A stretch of DNA of 64,000 bases from Owenia fusiformis (GCA_903813345.2 CAIIXF020000010.1:34959425-35023424); one strand, 5' to 3'. Shown: positions 37,477-48,688, counted from the stretch's first letter. The notes: generated by a model not told the origin, from the letters alone. Program-made: numbers and translations.

Positions 37477-37944
37477 TTCCCTTAGGAAAAATGTTATGGG
37501 TAACCCATAGGTTTCAAATAACTACCCATATTGTTACCCATTGCCCCAAGTACCCATAACTTGAGGGTGATTGATGCCGTATCCAACCTAAGTATTTGGT
37601 AATAACTTATAATGGGTTATAATGGGTAAATAATGGTTTTATGTTATGCCATTATGTATTGGTAATGTGCAAGTTATGTGTAGGTTATTTGGAATTTATG
37701 TGTATGTTATGGGGACACATAATTTGCCAATAACCTAAACATGCTTAGCCCATAACATCTACTTATGTTAAATTATGAGTATATCATTGTTATAACATGT
37801 AAGTTTTAATCATAACTATTGGTTATGGGTAACATTATGGGTAACACTATGGGTTATGTACATATAAACCATAAATGACCCAATGAATTACCATTATTAT
37901 GGATAACACTATGGGTAATACCCATAACATTTTTCCTAAGGGTT
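37477..37944. mobile_element. 464-bp MITE with TIRs, empty site in paralogous copy
   Basis: The termini CCCTTAGGAAAAATGTTATG (37479) and its complement ending CCTAAGGG (37942) form TIRs of about 24 bp. The interior is crowded with subterminal TTATGGGTAA/TTACCCATAA motifs in both orientations. The paralogous site at about 51995 reads GTAGAGTAGTTTGTATCTT without the element. Comparison implies a 2-bp TT duplication (37477-37478 and 37943-37944). No transposase is encoded. Confidence 0.85.
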
Positions 37945-38296
37945 GTATCTTATCATTAAACATGTATATAAATATATGATCTCATAACTTTATATTCAAA
38001 TCTATAGTCATCAATTGTTAAGATATAATGTAACAAAATTCTAACTTTGTAAGTTCATATGATTATGTAAGCAGTTTTTACTTACATGAGACTTAAAATC
38101 AGTACTAGTGGAGCAAAAACAAGAAAATAATATATGTGCTCAATCAAAGATATTCTTGCTTAAACGTTGAATGACGGGAGAATAGAAGTTGAATGTAAAT
38201 ACAATTAGTCATCAGAGTAGACCAAGGAAATCTCAAACTGTACAAAATTAAGACATTGAATTCTACTTTTATATCACATGGATGTATATTATCGTC

Positions 38297-39466
38297 ATGG
38301 GTGCTTGTTATAGTAAATGTAACAGTAGTAGTCATAGTGAAAGTAACAGTAGTGGTCATAGTGAAAGTAACAGTAGTAGTCATAGTGAAATAGTTCCAGA
38401 ATTATTTTTTATAGCACCATTACCGGTAATCAAGAACACTCTCCCTACAACAGAAAAACGATCATCCCATCATGTAACTGAAATACACAACTTGGCTAAA
38501 CTAAAACACAGTCAAGAAGACATAGACAGCCATGTAAAATACATCAAGACTCGTATTATACAACCAATCCTTGATAAATTCAACAAAATGCAACCAGCAT
38601 TAGCAGTGGATGATGTACTACTGAATGGGAGCATGTCGAACAAAAGTAAAATAGAATTTCCCAATGAGATTGATTTTGTTCTCCCGATGGCTCTCTCCAG
38701 ATATGTAGTGATCTCAGAAAGAGGTAATGGAGGTTGGTTAGGTGTAAAGTTACCTGATGATGAACCTCACACTGATTTACTAAATCTCACTAAGAAACAT
38801 CAAGAGTTAATACAAAATGGCAATTCACTAAATTCAAAATATTTAACTGAGAGTATTATACATAAAACTGTTGCAGAGTGTTTATCACAACTACACACTG
38901 AGGGTGTACTGATCTATAAGGGACAAGGATCTCTGAGGTATAAGCCTGTAGAATCATCTCAGCTGGAAAAGAATGAAGTCATCCTGCATAATAAACCACA
39001 TGGTCCCTGCATCCAACTCAGGGTGTGGGGACCAAAGTGTGTGACAGACATAGACCTGGCATTTTGTCTGAAAATACTCAATATACCTCAGCTACCTGAT
39101 ACACTAGACAGTTTCTATGTGGGATTGCCTATGGGATATGGATGGGTGAAATCATTCTATGAGAAACCAGACTTGAGAGCATCCAGGATAGATGAACATC
39201 ACAGGATTATACTGATGGGACTGAAATATATTCTATCAAGGTATGAGAAAATATTTGACAAAACTGCTTTACATTCCCATGCATTGTATACATTAGTAAG
39301 ATACCACCAGGAGCAATGTGACAGCAGGGCAGGTAAACCTACTCTTGGAAAATGTTACTACGACATCTCATACAATCTATGTAAGCTGAGGCTAAGATCT
39401 GTACAGAATACAACACAGGTTAAAGTATGTGATGAATGGCTTGAAGATCTCTTTGATAAAGACTGT

Positions 39467-39468
<2 letters not shown>
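38297..39468 (+). pseudogene. Mab-21/cGAS-like protein gene, copy 1, 5' part, broken by a LINE
   Basis: About 391 codons of a Mab-21/cGAS-like nucleotidyltransferase-fold protein, paralogous to the gene at 52500-53960. I place the start at 38297 (GTCATGGG, good context). An in-frame ATG five codons upstream would add MYIIV, and an out-of-frame ATG lies at 38278. From 38297 the N-terminus is MGACYSKC, a likely N-myristoylation signal with Cys4 and Cys8 as possible palmitoylation sites. Then come three ~8-residue NSSSHSES units encoded by a 24-bp repeat. The catalytic pattern is present: NGS, about 11 residues, then NEIDF, and later VTDIDLAF for the third acid. The reading frame is intact until the poly-T of the LINE at 39469, where it would run into Phe codons. 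The 3' part lies at 43959-44309. Confidence 0.88.
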
Positions 39469-39499
<31 letters not shown>

Positions 39500-39670
39500 T
39501 ATTAAATTAATCATTTGTACAAAGAATACATACAATAATACAGTGTAAGTGGCTGTGCTTTTAGCATTATTAGCCACGTTCTACAATTACAATATACAAT
39601 GTATTCAATCAATAATATTTGATTAAAATAAATGAGATACAATAAGATAAAAGTTGTCTTGTGGAGGATT

Positions 39671-42600
39671 TCAGACATTTACACATCGCTCGAAGAAAAT
39701 GGCACTGCACTTTAAAACAATCAGATTCTCAGCTCTACATAATGTTTTATCACCATTGAGGATCAGAGAAAGTTTATCACGTTGTGTCTTATATTTACGG
39801 GAGTATTGTATATTCATATTTTTTAGTTGGTTTTCTAATTCAGTCCAGAATGTTAATCTCAAGTTACATCGAAAAATCACATGGCTGGTTGTTTCACTGT
39901 TAATACCACATGAGCATATGGGGGAATTTACATTGGTAAAGTTATGCGAGTAAAGGTGAGCCTTGAAAATGAAATCACATCGTACTCTGTTAAATATAAT
40001 TTCTTGGTTTCTTGAGATGGACAGTTCTGATGAGTTAATGACAGTTTCGTTAAAAATATTTCTTTTTAGGCTTGATTTAAATATGCTTAAGCTAGATGAG
40101 TTCTTTATATCAGATGGCAGTAGATTCCATTCTGATATTGTTTTTGAGATACAAGATCTTTCATAAAATTTGGATTTAACTGGTAAAATATAGTCAAGTT
40201 GGTGTCTTAGTACATGTGTTTGATTTCTTTTTAGTGGTTCAAATATCTCAGTAACATAAGAAGGCAGCAAATTGTTGTGAGCTCTATACATAAAGGTAGC
40301 TCTATGATATTGACGTCTATTTGAGAGTGTGGGCCAATTTAAAGTATTCAACACTTTTGTGGTTGATGTTCCATGCATGGCACCTGAACAAATAAGTGCA
40401 GCTTTATAGTAAAGGCGGTCTAAAAGTTGTAGTTTTGTCAAATTTGCACATCCGTAAAGAATATCACAATAATCAAAGAGTGGCAAAATAAAAGACTTAA
40501 AAATTGTTTCAAGGTGTTTTCCACTTATTTTCTTACTGAAGACTTTCAACGGATTTATGAGTTTATCTATTCTTGCTACAAGTTCAGTAATGTGATAGTC
40601 AAAAGTGAGATTTTTGTCCAAAATCAACCCCAAGTGCTTGTGATTGTTTACTCTTGGTAACTTGTCATTACCAAGGGAAAGATCTGGGGTCAAAATTTCG
40701 CGCTTTCTTGGATTAAAAAAAGTCATATCTTTACTTTTACTAGCTTTGAAGTTTAATTTCCATGTATTTGACCATAAGAGAATTTTATTTAGATCCTCTT
40801 GTAATTCATTATTCTTAGCAGCTGCTGTTTCAGCTGTGAAGGATTGGTAAAGTGACGTGTCGTCTGCATATATAAAACATTTGGTATTTAAGTTATCAGG
40901 TAGATCATTGATATAAATTAAGAACAGGAGGGGGCCTAATATGGAGCCTTGAGGTACTCCTGCGTTTATATGGTTCATCTCAGATAGTTCAGACTCATGG
41001 CCATCCAATACAACTTTTACTTGTCTATTTGATAGGTAAGATTTCATTAATTCTATGATGTTATGACCAAAACCATACATTTTCAGTTTTTTTAATAGTA
41101 GCCCATGGGGCATTGAATCAAAGGCGGCCGAAATGTCAAGATAAATCCCCCTTACATTGGCCCCATTTTCAATTTCATTAGTTATGACATCAATTATACT
41201 TAAAAGCTGTGCCTGGGTGCTGTGACCTGGCAAAAAGCCACTTTGGAGGTTATAAAATAAATTGTTCACAATGAGATGGTCAAAAAGTCTTTTGAAGATT
41301 ACGCGTTCTGCAACTTTAGATATACAGCTCAGAAGAGTGATAGGTCTATAATTTTTTACATCTGTTTTGTCTTTACTTTTGTGAATTGCTACAACGTGGC
41401 CTATCTTCCAAGAATGGGGGTATTTATTAAGAATGAACATTTTGTTTAATAATTTTGATAATATGGGTGAAAGTGATGGTGCTGCCATTTTAAGCATTCT
41501 ATTGCTTAACATGTCAGGGCCAGTAGCTTTATTTGTATCTAACCCAAGTAAAATGCTATAAACCTCTCTATCATTAGTAGAGAGTAGGTCAAAAGATTGA
41601 TCAGTTCTTGGAATAAAAGTTTCATTTCCTTCTTGATAGTTTATATGATATTTGTCAATGAAATGAGACAGTAGCAAGTTTGCTTTGTCATGGCTATCAG
41701 TGTAACTGTTACCTCTAGCATCACAAAGAAGTGGTATTTTACTATTTTTACATTTTCCCAAAAGCCTACTTACAATTGACCAGTATCCTTTGCTTCCATA
41801 TCTCTGATTACTTAATTTATAGTACAACCTTGATTCCATTGCCTCTTTGGCCTCACGAATAGCATCATTAACAAGATTACATTGATCAGTATATTTCTTA
41901 AAGTATTTGTCATCATGTGTTTTCCTGTACTTACGATGTAATTTATTTCTTTTATTTATCAAGGTTTTGATATCGCTTGTAAACCATGGCTTATCCGTAG
42001 GTTTAATTTCAATATCAGAGTTTGGAATAAGATCTGTAAAAATTGCAAGTAACCCTCTCGAAAAATTGCTTACTATGTCATCTAAATCATTACTACTATC
42101 TATCAAGTGATCAAAGTCTGCTGCTCTAACTGAATTGTTAATTAGATTTATATCTGCTTGGTCATATTTCCAAATTTTTCTTGAATAAGGACGGTTTTTA
42201 AGATTTTTAAGAAAACACTCCGTGTTTATTGAGCAATGGTCAGTGTTACCAATAGGAGGAGAAACATAAGAATTTGTTATAATATCAGGGCTATTTGAAA
42301 TGAGAAGATCGATACATGATCTACTGGTATTTGTTATTCGCGTTGGTTCATCTATAAGCTGAAAAAGTCCAAGTTCTTCAATGTGTTCAGATAATTTTTT
42401 TCCTGTGAAATTTTCATTGTCTAAGGCCCACCATTGTTTACTCCTTGCATTAAAATCTCCATTAATAAAAATAGCTTCTGGGTTAGAGTCAAGTGCCATA
42501 TTGCATGAGTTTGAGAACCTAGTGCAGAATTCATTTGCCTCATTTTGAGTTTGCGATGGTGACCTATAATAAATTGCATATAGATATGACTTATAGTTAA

Positions 42601-43366
42601 TGCTCAATTCAATCCATAAGGAGTCACCCTGATCATTCATAAGGTCATTTCTAATTTTAAAAGGGATATCATCTTTAACATATATCAATAGGCCTCGATT
42701 TTTATTCGAGTATACATGACAATGACCATCTATAGAATAATCAGAAGAAACTGTCAAATCAGTTAGATTTCCAACCTCACAAAGTCCAATAATGTCATTT
42801 CCATTGATCTGTATTCTATCTTTAAGTGCTTCAAATCTGGCATTTACATTTGCACTTATACTGTTTATATTTGAGAATAAAATCTTTGTGAGCTTAAAAT
42901 GATTTGTAGGTCCTGGATTCTGATGAACATCATTACTCAGTAAGAGAATAGCTTGAACAGTATTAGGAATATAACATAAAATAGCACAGAATGGAATGAA
43001 CAATAAAACTATACTAGCAAACATCTTCATTATGTAAAATGTACCAAAATGTTTGTGATTGCTATGAATATAGACAATTGTGCCCATGAATGTTAAACCA
43101 TGGATGACAACTAAAAATGAACTAATGCATCCAAATAAAATCTTACAAGAATTCAAAGTGATTTGCCTGCCTGAATCTGCTATGTAGAGCTCAAAACCAC
43201 ATATCAATGTAAGGCAAATGTACAATGGAATCCAAGAGAATGAGTTAAAATAGTCGAGTATGCATTTGCTGCCATTTTTGACTTCTCTCTTATTAACTGA
43301 TATAAAACACTTTCTACTGTTGTGCATTCCAACACTCATCCTCCAGGCAGTGACACTTATGCCCAT
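39671..43366 (-). CDS. LINE polyprotein: hydrophobic N-terminus, 2A-like motif, APE endonuclease, reverse transcriptase
   Basis: A 1231-residue protein that copies the element by target-primed reverse transcription. Residues ~41-62, 74-101 and 110-133 are hydrophobic, membrane-segment-like. Residues 146-153 read DVHQNPGP, a 2A-like ribosome-skipping motif with His where Glu is usual. The endonuclease follows (~160-380) with Glu197 in LCEV, GDFNA at 303-307 and TDH at 375-377. The RT (~650-900) has YLDISAAFD (Asp744), GVPQGSILGP and FIYADD at 831-836. A C-terminal CSCG...H...C pattern (~1170-1190) resembles the zinc-binding tail of these elements. If the 2A acts, a ~152-residue membrane peptide would be released from the enzyme. 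All catalytic residues are present, so it may be active. Confidence 0.93.
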   Translation of the reverse strand: MGISVTAWRMSVGMHNSRKCFISVNKREVKNGSKCILDYFNSFSWIPLYICLTLICGFELYIADSGRQITLNSCKILFGCISSFLVVIHGLTFMGTIVYIHSNHKHFGTFYIMKMFASIVLLFIPFCAILCYIPNTVQAILLLSNDVHQNPGPTNHFKLTKILFSNINSISANVNARFEALKDRIQINGNDIIGLCEVGNLTDLTVSSDYSIDGHCHVYSNKNRGLLIYVKDDIPFKIRNDLMNDQGDSLWIELSINYKSYLYAIYYRSPSQTQNEANEFCTRFSNSCNMALDSNPEAIFINGDFNARSKQWWALDNENFTGKKLSEHIEELGLFQLIDEPTRITNTSRSCIDLLISNSPDIITNSYVSPPIGNTDHCSINTECFLKNLKNRPYSRKIWKYDQADINLINNSVRAADFDHLIDSSNDLDDIVSNFSRGLLAIFTDLIPNSDIEIKPTDKPWFTSDIKTLINKRNKLHRKYRKTHDDKYFKKYTDQCNLVNDAIREAKEAMESRLYYKLSNQRYGSKGYWSIVSRLLGKCKNSKIPLLCDARGNSYTDSHDKANLLLSHFIDKYHINYQEGNETFIPRTDQSFDLLSTNDREVYSILLGLDTNKATGPDMLSNRMLKMAAPSLSPILSKLLNKMFILNKYPHSWKIGHVVAIHKSKDKTDVKNYRPITLLSCISKVAERVIFKRLFDHLIVNNLFYNLQSGFLPGHSTQAQLLSIIDVITNEIENGANVRGIYLDISAAFDSMPHGLLLKKLKMYGFGHNIIELMKSYLSNRQVKVVLDGHESELSEMNHINAGVPQGSILGPLLFLIYINDLPDNLNTKCFIYADDTSLYQSFTAETAAAKNNELQEDLNKILLWSNTWKLNFKASKSKDMTFFNPRKREILTPDLSLGNDKLPRVNNHKHLGLILDKNLTFDYHITELVARIDKLINPLKVFSKKISGKHLETIFKSFILPLFDYCDILYGCANLTKLQLLDRLYYKAALICSGAMHGTSTTKVLNTLNWPTLSNRRQYHRATFMYRAHNNLLPSYVTEIFEPLKRNQTHVLRHQLDYILPVKSKFYERSCISKTISEWNLLPSDIKNSSSLSIFKSSLKRNIFNETVINSSELSISRNQEIIFNRVRCDFIFKAHLYSHNFTNVNSPICSCGINSETTSHVIFRCNLRLTFWTELENQLKNMNIQYSRKYKTQRDKLSLILNGDKTLCRAENLIVLKCSAIFFERCVNV

Positions 43367-43947
43367 TTTAATACTAATTCATAGATGCAATATAAGAAAA
43401 GAAACCGTTCTGTTTACAAATAAATTATCTGATGTGTCATGTCTGGTGAACACTTGCTATATGAAGTACTGTTCCCTTGATTCCTTATAGTAGCTTATTG
43501 AATATGTAATAAAAGTAGCTAAATACAGCGATAAGAAAGTAAGGGTTTCACACCAATTAAGTTGAAGAGTTTCTCCACAAAACAACCTTTATTTTAAAAT
43601 ATTTAGTTAAAATTGATTAAAGTCAAGATATAAAACAAATGTAGAAAAGTACAGTTATAGTACTTGACTTTTACTGTAAGTGTTTGGCTCTGAAAACGGC
43701 AAACTCAATGCTCTATCTGTTCAAAGGCAAAAACTTTTGAAAATATGTACAGAGCAACTCATTTCAGGTGAGCAGTGTTTCAGTAAAGTGAAATGCCCCC
43801 ATTAGCGCTACTGATTGGCGCAATGTAAGGTCATGACCTTGGATCTATGCCAAAACAGTGTTTACATTGAGAGTGATATATACCCGCACATAAGTTTCAC
43901 TGTAACATAAATGTATGGTTTGTTTCCAAGTATATATCTTCTCAGAT
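43367..43947 (-). promoter_or_regulatory. Probable 5' UTR and internal promoter region of the LINE
   Basis: This is the ~580 bp between the coding start and the 5' target duplication. It has no coding potential. Such elements carry an internal promoter in this region; no specific motif was identified. Confidence 0.5.
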
Positions 43948-43958
43948 AAGACTGTCCT

Positions 43959-44309
43959 GATATGTATATCTATAGATCAGGTAAATATGTTGGTCGATCC
44001 CAAACAAAAATATTCCTACTTGCTGTGTACATCCTACCAGAACTACTGAAATCAACATGTATACGTTTTTTTGAGTTTGACTGTAAATATCTGAAACTGG
44101 TGTTTAAAGAGTGTGAGCTAGAATGCTGGAGACAAATGCTACTCCAGGATCCAGAGATTAAGCTTACATCTAGTCAGAGGGAAGAGATCTCATCTGTAGA
44201 GGATGTGGAGGAATTAAGGAAATATAATTATGGTTATAATTATTCATCTGTGGTTGATACAGAGAGAATTCTGCCAAGACTGAGCCCTGAGATAATCTCA
44301 TTGGAATGA
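43959..44309 (+). pseudogene. Mab-21/cGAS-like protein gene, copy 1, 3' part
   Basis: It continues the reading frame of 38297-39468 beyond the LINE: 116 codons and TGA, with KIFLLAVYILPELLKS, FFEFDCKYLKLVFKECE, TSSQREEISSVEDVEEL and SSVVDTERILPRLSPEI. Similarity to copy 2 holds throughout, with one codon missing. The only visible disabling lesion of the gene is the LINE. Downstream of the TGA, codons matching NYYWSKAQRSLF of the remnant at 56289-56402 are still visible, interrupted by a second stop. Confidence 0.88.
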
Positions 44310-44464
44310 TATGACAGTTATTACTGGAGCAAAGCATAGAGGAGTCTGTTCTTGTGAGTAAATCAATTTCTCTGTCTTTTCTTTCTCCTGTCTACACTTA
44401 TCTCTAAAATATCAACTATTTATGATATTTCAACATCAGATACCTTGATTTGTATAATAATGTC

Positions 44465-44748
44465 TTTTATTCCATAGTTAGCATGATATTCATAGGATAA
44501 CATGTGAAAATAAAAACGGTATTTTTGTAATCAGTGGTAAAATATGATATTTTTGACAAATTTTCACTTAACCATAACATACGTTTTTTTAGCCATGACA
44601 TACGACGTCGTATGCGATGGTTTATGGATTTTTGCTACTTCAGACTCAAAACGAGGCTAAGTGTCAACATCGCCGGATCGTTTGGAAATTCGAATTAAAT
44701 AACTTAATTTCCGACGATTCTGATGATGACTTTAACTATGGAATAAAA
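44465..44748. mobile_element. Small TIR element present only in copy 1
   Basis: TTTTATTCCATAGTTA (44465-44480) is inverted at 44733-44748. Copy 2 at about 56508 lacks this sequence and goes straight from ATAATGTCTT to ATCTCTAAAATATC. A GACGTCGTATGCG stretch lies inside. Boundaries relative to the adjacent palindrome are uncertain. Confidence 0.6.
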
Positions 44749-44752
44749 AGAA

Positions 44753-44888
44753 CATCCTATGATTTACTCGTGATATGATTTTAATCCACTCATGGATATT
44801 GATATCTGCACTCTCTCGCTACGCTCGCTCGTGCAGATATCGTGTCCATTCGTGGATAAAAATCATATCACTCATAAATCATAGGATA
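44753..44888. repeat. Near-perfect palindrome with TCGCTACGCTCGCTC loop
   Basis: The arms CCTATGATTTACTCGTGATA and TATCACTCATAAATCATAGG, and nearer the centre GATATCTGCAC and GTGCAGATATC, pair over about 57 bp each side of a C/G-rich loop. Absent from copy 2. A similar but unrelated-in-arm palindrome is at 62573-62716. Confidence 0.85.
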
Positions 44889-45179
44889 TCCTCTATATCT
44901 CTAAAATATCAACTATTTATGATATTTCAACATCAGATACCTTGATTTGTATAATAATGTCTTATCTCTAAAATATCAACTATTTATGATATTTCAACAT
45001 CAGATCTTAATCTTTTGTAATATAGGTTGCTTTGGTATCAGTGATCTTACATCAAACACTATACCTATTGCTTTGTGTTCACAGCAAAGATATGACAGCA
45101 ACTGAAAAACTGTTTTCTGAATGTACATAACCCATCAAAACAATACAACAGACGCAAGTCAACGTAACCCCAACTTCCC

Positions 45180-45302
45180 AAATTCCACCCTATCCTTCTT
45201 GGGCCCACTTTTTTGTTTAAGGGGCCCCAAAACAAAAAATTTTCGCAGACCTGAAATTTGCCCCCCCCTTGTTGATTCCCAGATTCGACCCTGTGCTAGT
45301 GT
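45180..45302. mobile_element. MITE half, shared by both duplicates
   Basis: GGGCCCACTTTTTTGTTTAA, CAGACCTGAAATTTG, a C run and GTTGATTCCCAGATTCGACC match the right half of 60309-60640. The same fragment is at 56796-56903, so it predates the segmental duplication. Confidence 0.55.
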
Positions 45303-45499
45303 ACCACACAGAAAATAAACAAGGCATTAATAGGCAAAATGTCACCACCTTCCAAATGCTGAGCACCAACCACTTAACACCATCTACAAAAAAGTTGTGC
45401 TGGTGACATAAAAAATTATTTACAATGTTATGCATTATCTGATCCATGCCCGGTGATCGTACAAAAATGATGGAGGGGGGATTAGGCGATTTCTGCATC

Positions 45500-46301
45500 A
45501 AAACTCAACAAATTTCGAAAATTTACAACTGAATTGCCAAATGAATAGGCGCAGTGCATGGCAAAATATAAATATGTTAGGTCATTTAGTGTTTTTTTTT
45601 GAACTGATGCCCTTCTAAGATATGAGATCTATTAAAAAAGGCGCATCATCACCAACGTGCAAACGTCAATGTTTTTGATATAAATCGGGCAACAATGGTC
45701 TACACGACCTGTAATGAATAAGTATAAGGGACGTTATTATCACAATGGAGGGGGGATCACGTGTATATAAGACATGATAAGAGGTGCTACTTGAATTTAT
45801 TCTTATGACTCCAAATTTTCCCAGTTTTCATTCTCCAGAGATATAATATCAAGTTTCTTACTAGGGTACTGAGTTTAGTTTTTTCAAATACACGAGTTCT
45901 TGTGAATTTGTTCCATCGTAAAGATATATAATCCCCCTCCATCCGATCCCCCCCCTCCATCCCAAATTAATTTATTTCGATTATTTTTTGTATAACGCAA
46001 GGAAACTAACTTTAATAAAAAGTGAGCAATGTCATAAGTATTGTGATAATAACGTCCCTTATACCTATTTATTACAGGTCGTGTAGACCATTGTTGCCCA
46101 ATTTATAGCAAAAACATTGACTTTTGCACGTTGGTGATGATGCGCCTTTTTTTAATAGATCTCATATCTTAGAAGGGTATCAGTTAAAAAAAAAATACTA
46201 GATGACCTAACATATTTTGCTATGCACTGCGCCTATTAGTTTGGCAATTCAGTTGTAAGTTTTCTCTTGAAAAAATAAATCTTCCAAATTTGTTGAGTTT
46301 T
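45500..46301. mobile_element. ~0.8-kb element with ~250-bp terminal inverted repeats
   Basis: The left arm (45500-45746, from AAAACTCAACAAATTT) is the inverted counterpart of 46040-46301 (ending AAATTTGTTGAGTTTT), including CGTGTAGACCATTGTTGCCC and AGGCGCATCATCACCAACGT. The ~290-bp centre is non-coding with C/G runs. The paralogous site near 57060-57210 lacks it, although the sequence there is itself different, so the target duplication cannot be read. A non-autonomous foldback-like DNA transposon. Confidence 0.85.
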
Positions 46302-48688
46302 CAAAAATGCTTCAATTAAACCATTGCCTTATTACCTTCATAAAAAATGGCATTTTGATATGGCCCGTTGTCTGAATTCTTATCTATAACAGACTTGTAA
46401 ATGATATTATATATTGATTTGCAATGCACTCGTTTGTCTAGTTTAGTTAAGTACCAAATTTGACAAACTACATGTAGTAATTATGATAAATTGAAAATGA
46501 GTGATAATTCTCTATCTGGGGGTCATTAGCAGAAACTTTGTTAAAAATTTGTAAAGTCCATTGTTCTCTAACTGTGACAGCATTATATCCATGGTTACAA
46601 CAATTGATTTAAGAATGCATAACTTTTCGAAGTAACTGTTAATGACCCCCTGAATAGGCTCCATCTCAATTTTCATGAAACAAAAAATGGACTTTGAAAG
46701 TTTTGACAAATCCTCAAAAGTATCAAACTGTAGACAGTGAACAAAGACTAGTATTTGTAGATACTGTTCATCTCACTGTATGAGAGTATAATGGCAAAAT
46801 GAGCATAAACATTCCGCACTATAACTTTGGGAAAATGAAGTCATCATTTGATAGTGAAAACCTGCTAATGTTTGAATCTTTATTTTGTTCCTTTATTACA
46901 AATGTTTATGACTTTGATAATTGTTTTTAAATTGAAAAATATTAATGTGGTCCAGAAGTGGACTTCAAGTTGTCAAACTTTTGGAGAGAAGTGTAATACT
47001 CTGTACAGGCTAATGTAAATAAATATACACATATATTTTTGTACATAAATGTTTTGAATGTTGTTTGTAATGATTGAACTTAGATCTAATCTAAAGAGAT
47101 TCAGAAATAGAAAATGTAGCATCAGAGCAATGTTATGTTTACGATTTTGGCCAATTCAAAATGGCATGAAGATGATAATGATATCAAATCTAACAACTAT
47201 ACTTGAAAACAGTGTACACAATAACTAAATTGTAACACCTCACTTTTTAACCTCATACTACTGATACACAATACTATTGATGTGAGAGCCATCTTTTTAA
47301 CATTTTTACAGTAAAGCTCCTTTAATTTGTCATATTTTACAACTGAACAACTTATTGAATACTTTGAATGAAATATCAGACATTATTATACAATAAGATC
47401 ACTTCAAAATAAGCACAATAAATTCTGCAGACAAGTTGAGACAATGTATTGAATTGTTTGAAAACAACCCACTCCTTTAAACTTAAAATGTTTCTTTAAA
47501 ACTGGATTGTTTTAAGAGATGGCAGAGTACACTTAGAAGATTGACAAACCTTTTACTTATGAAACAGCCAATCACCTGTTTTAGAGAGTTGACAATTATA
47601 TATATGCCACTGTAATTGAAGTGCTCAAGTTTCAATTCATGGGTGCACCTGGGGGGGGGAGTGCATTGAGTGACTGTGTTGACTAAAGTTGACTACCCAT
47701 CCCACTTTCTCCCCCTGGCCCGCAACCCATAGAGTTTCTAAGATCTCAAGGGGTCAAAAAATGTACATTACCCTTTAAAATCTATCAGAAAGCTGTAAAT
47801 GAATTTCAATTACAAAATAAATTGATTATCTATAAAAGAAAACATATAATCATCACTCCAAGCAGGACTTCACAAATCCATTAACTAAAAATGTCAAAGA
47901 ATTTAAAACGGGCAATGGTTTTATGATTGTCTCTAAGAGACACAATTCAAACGAAACGAAAAATGAAAATTTCAGCCCTTTCCCTCGAGATTTGTGCCTA
48001 TTTTTCATTAGAACAACATTTTTGCCATATTTTCTTTGCACATCTTTTGGGGGCAGAGGTGTAAATAAAAATATTTTTGTAGATAATCAAGAAAACTGGA
48101 ACAATTATCAGAGAAAGGTAATCCATGTAAATATAGATGGCGTTTAAACAAGGCTTGTCCAAAATCTGAAAAAACATCTGTATAGTGCTGCCATCTTTTG
48201 AAAAGCACAAAAACATTTGTGTTTGATAGCAACAAGAACATGTCGTAGATGAAAAACAATGTCTTATAATGCTATAGAGATGGCACATTAGCCTAGAAAC
48301 ATTTAAAAAACACAAATCAACCAAAAAGACATTCTGATGCATTCTAATTATCCTTAACAATGTACTCCCGGGTATATATAAAACTAAAATTATACTGGAT
48401 TAAGTCGGACTGGTGAAAATCATTTGATATTCAACAGAAGCTGACTCAGAATTTTGACTCAGAAATTCAATTCAACTTATACATGGCCAATTAATATTTC
48501 ATTGAACAAATACGGAAATCAACTGATTTAGGAAAAACATGCATTTAAAACCATATATTTTAAGTTACACAAACTCAAACTACATTTGCCATGTATTGCA
48601 TGCTTATGTTCATATTTGACTGTCCTTAGCTACTATATGCCCAACTTAATTTACTTAATTTAGGAAATCTTATCAATAGTGAAGAGTA

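Larger units (their letters stand above)
39469..43947 (-). mobile_element. Apparently full-length non-LTR retrotransposon (LINE) inserted in the Mab-21-like gene
   Basis: The element is antisense to the host gene. Its poly(A) tail reads as a T run at 39469-39497. The 3' UTR is about 170 bp, the single long coding region spans 39671-43366, and about 580 bp upstream serves as 5' UTR. The host sequence AAGACTGTCCT occurs at both ends (39459-39469 and 43948-43958), an 11-bp target-site duplication whose last T may belong to the tail. Clean duplication, intact coding region and uninterrupted tail point to a recent insertion. An APE-type endonuclease with an RT and no separate ORF1 suggests the CR1/L2/Jockey group; the exact clade needs a tree. 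Confidence 0.93.
32755..47385 (+). repeat. Segmental duplication, copy 1
   Basis: Blocks of this interval recur in the same order and orientation at 47680-59178. Matching anchors: 32780/47705 (CTCCCCCTGGCCC), 32890/47830, 36757/47966, 37180/49775, 37340/51890, 37945/52010, gene start 38297/52500, 44430/56455, 45120/56675, 46310/57220, 47165/58645. Copy 1 alone carries about 3.7 kb at 33027-36750, the MITE at 37479, the LINE at 39469, insertions near 44465-44890 and the long-TIR element at 45500. Confidence 0.85.
44310..47640. other. Intergenic stretch between the paralogues
   Basis: No host gene was seen. It contains direct repeats of AACTATTTATGATATTTCAA, an insertion with a palindrome (44465-44886), a MITE half (45180-45300), a long-TIR element (45500-46301) and duplicated flank shared with copy 2. 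Confidence 0.7.
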
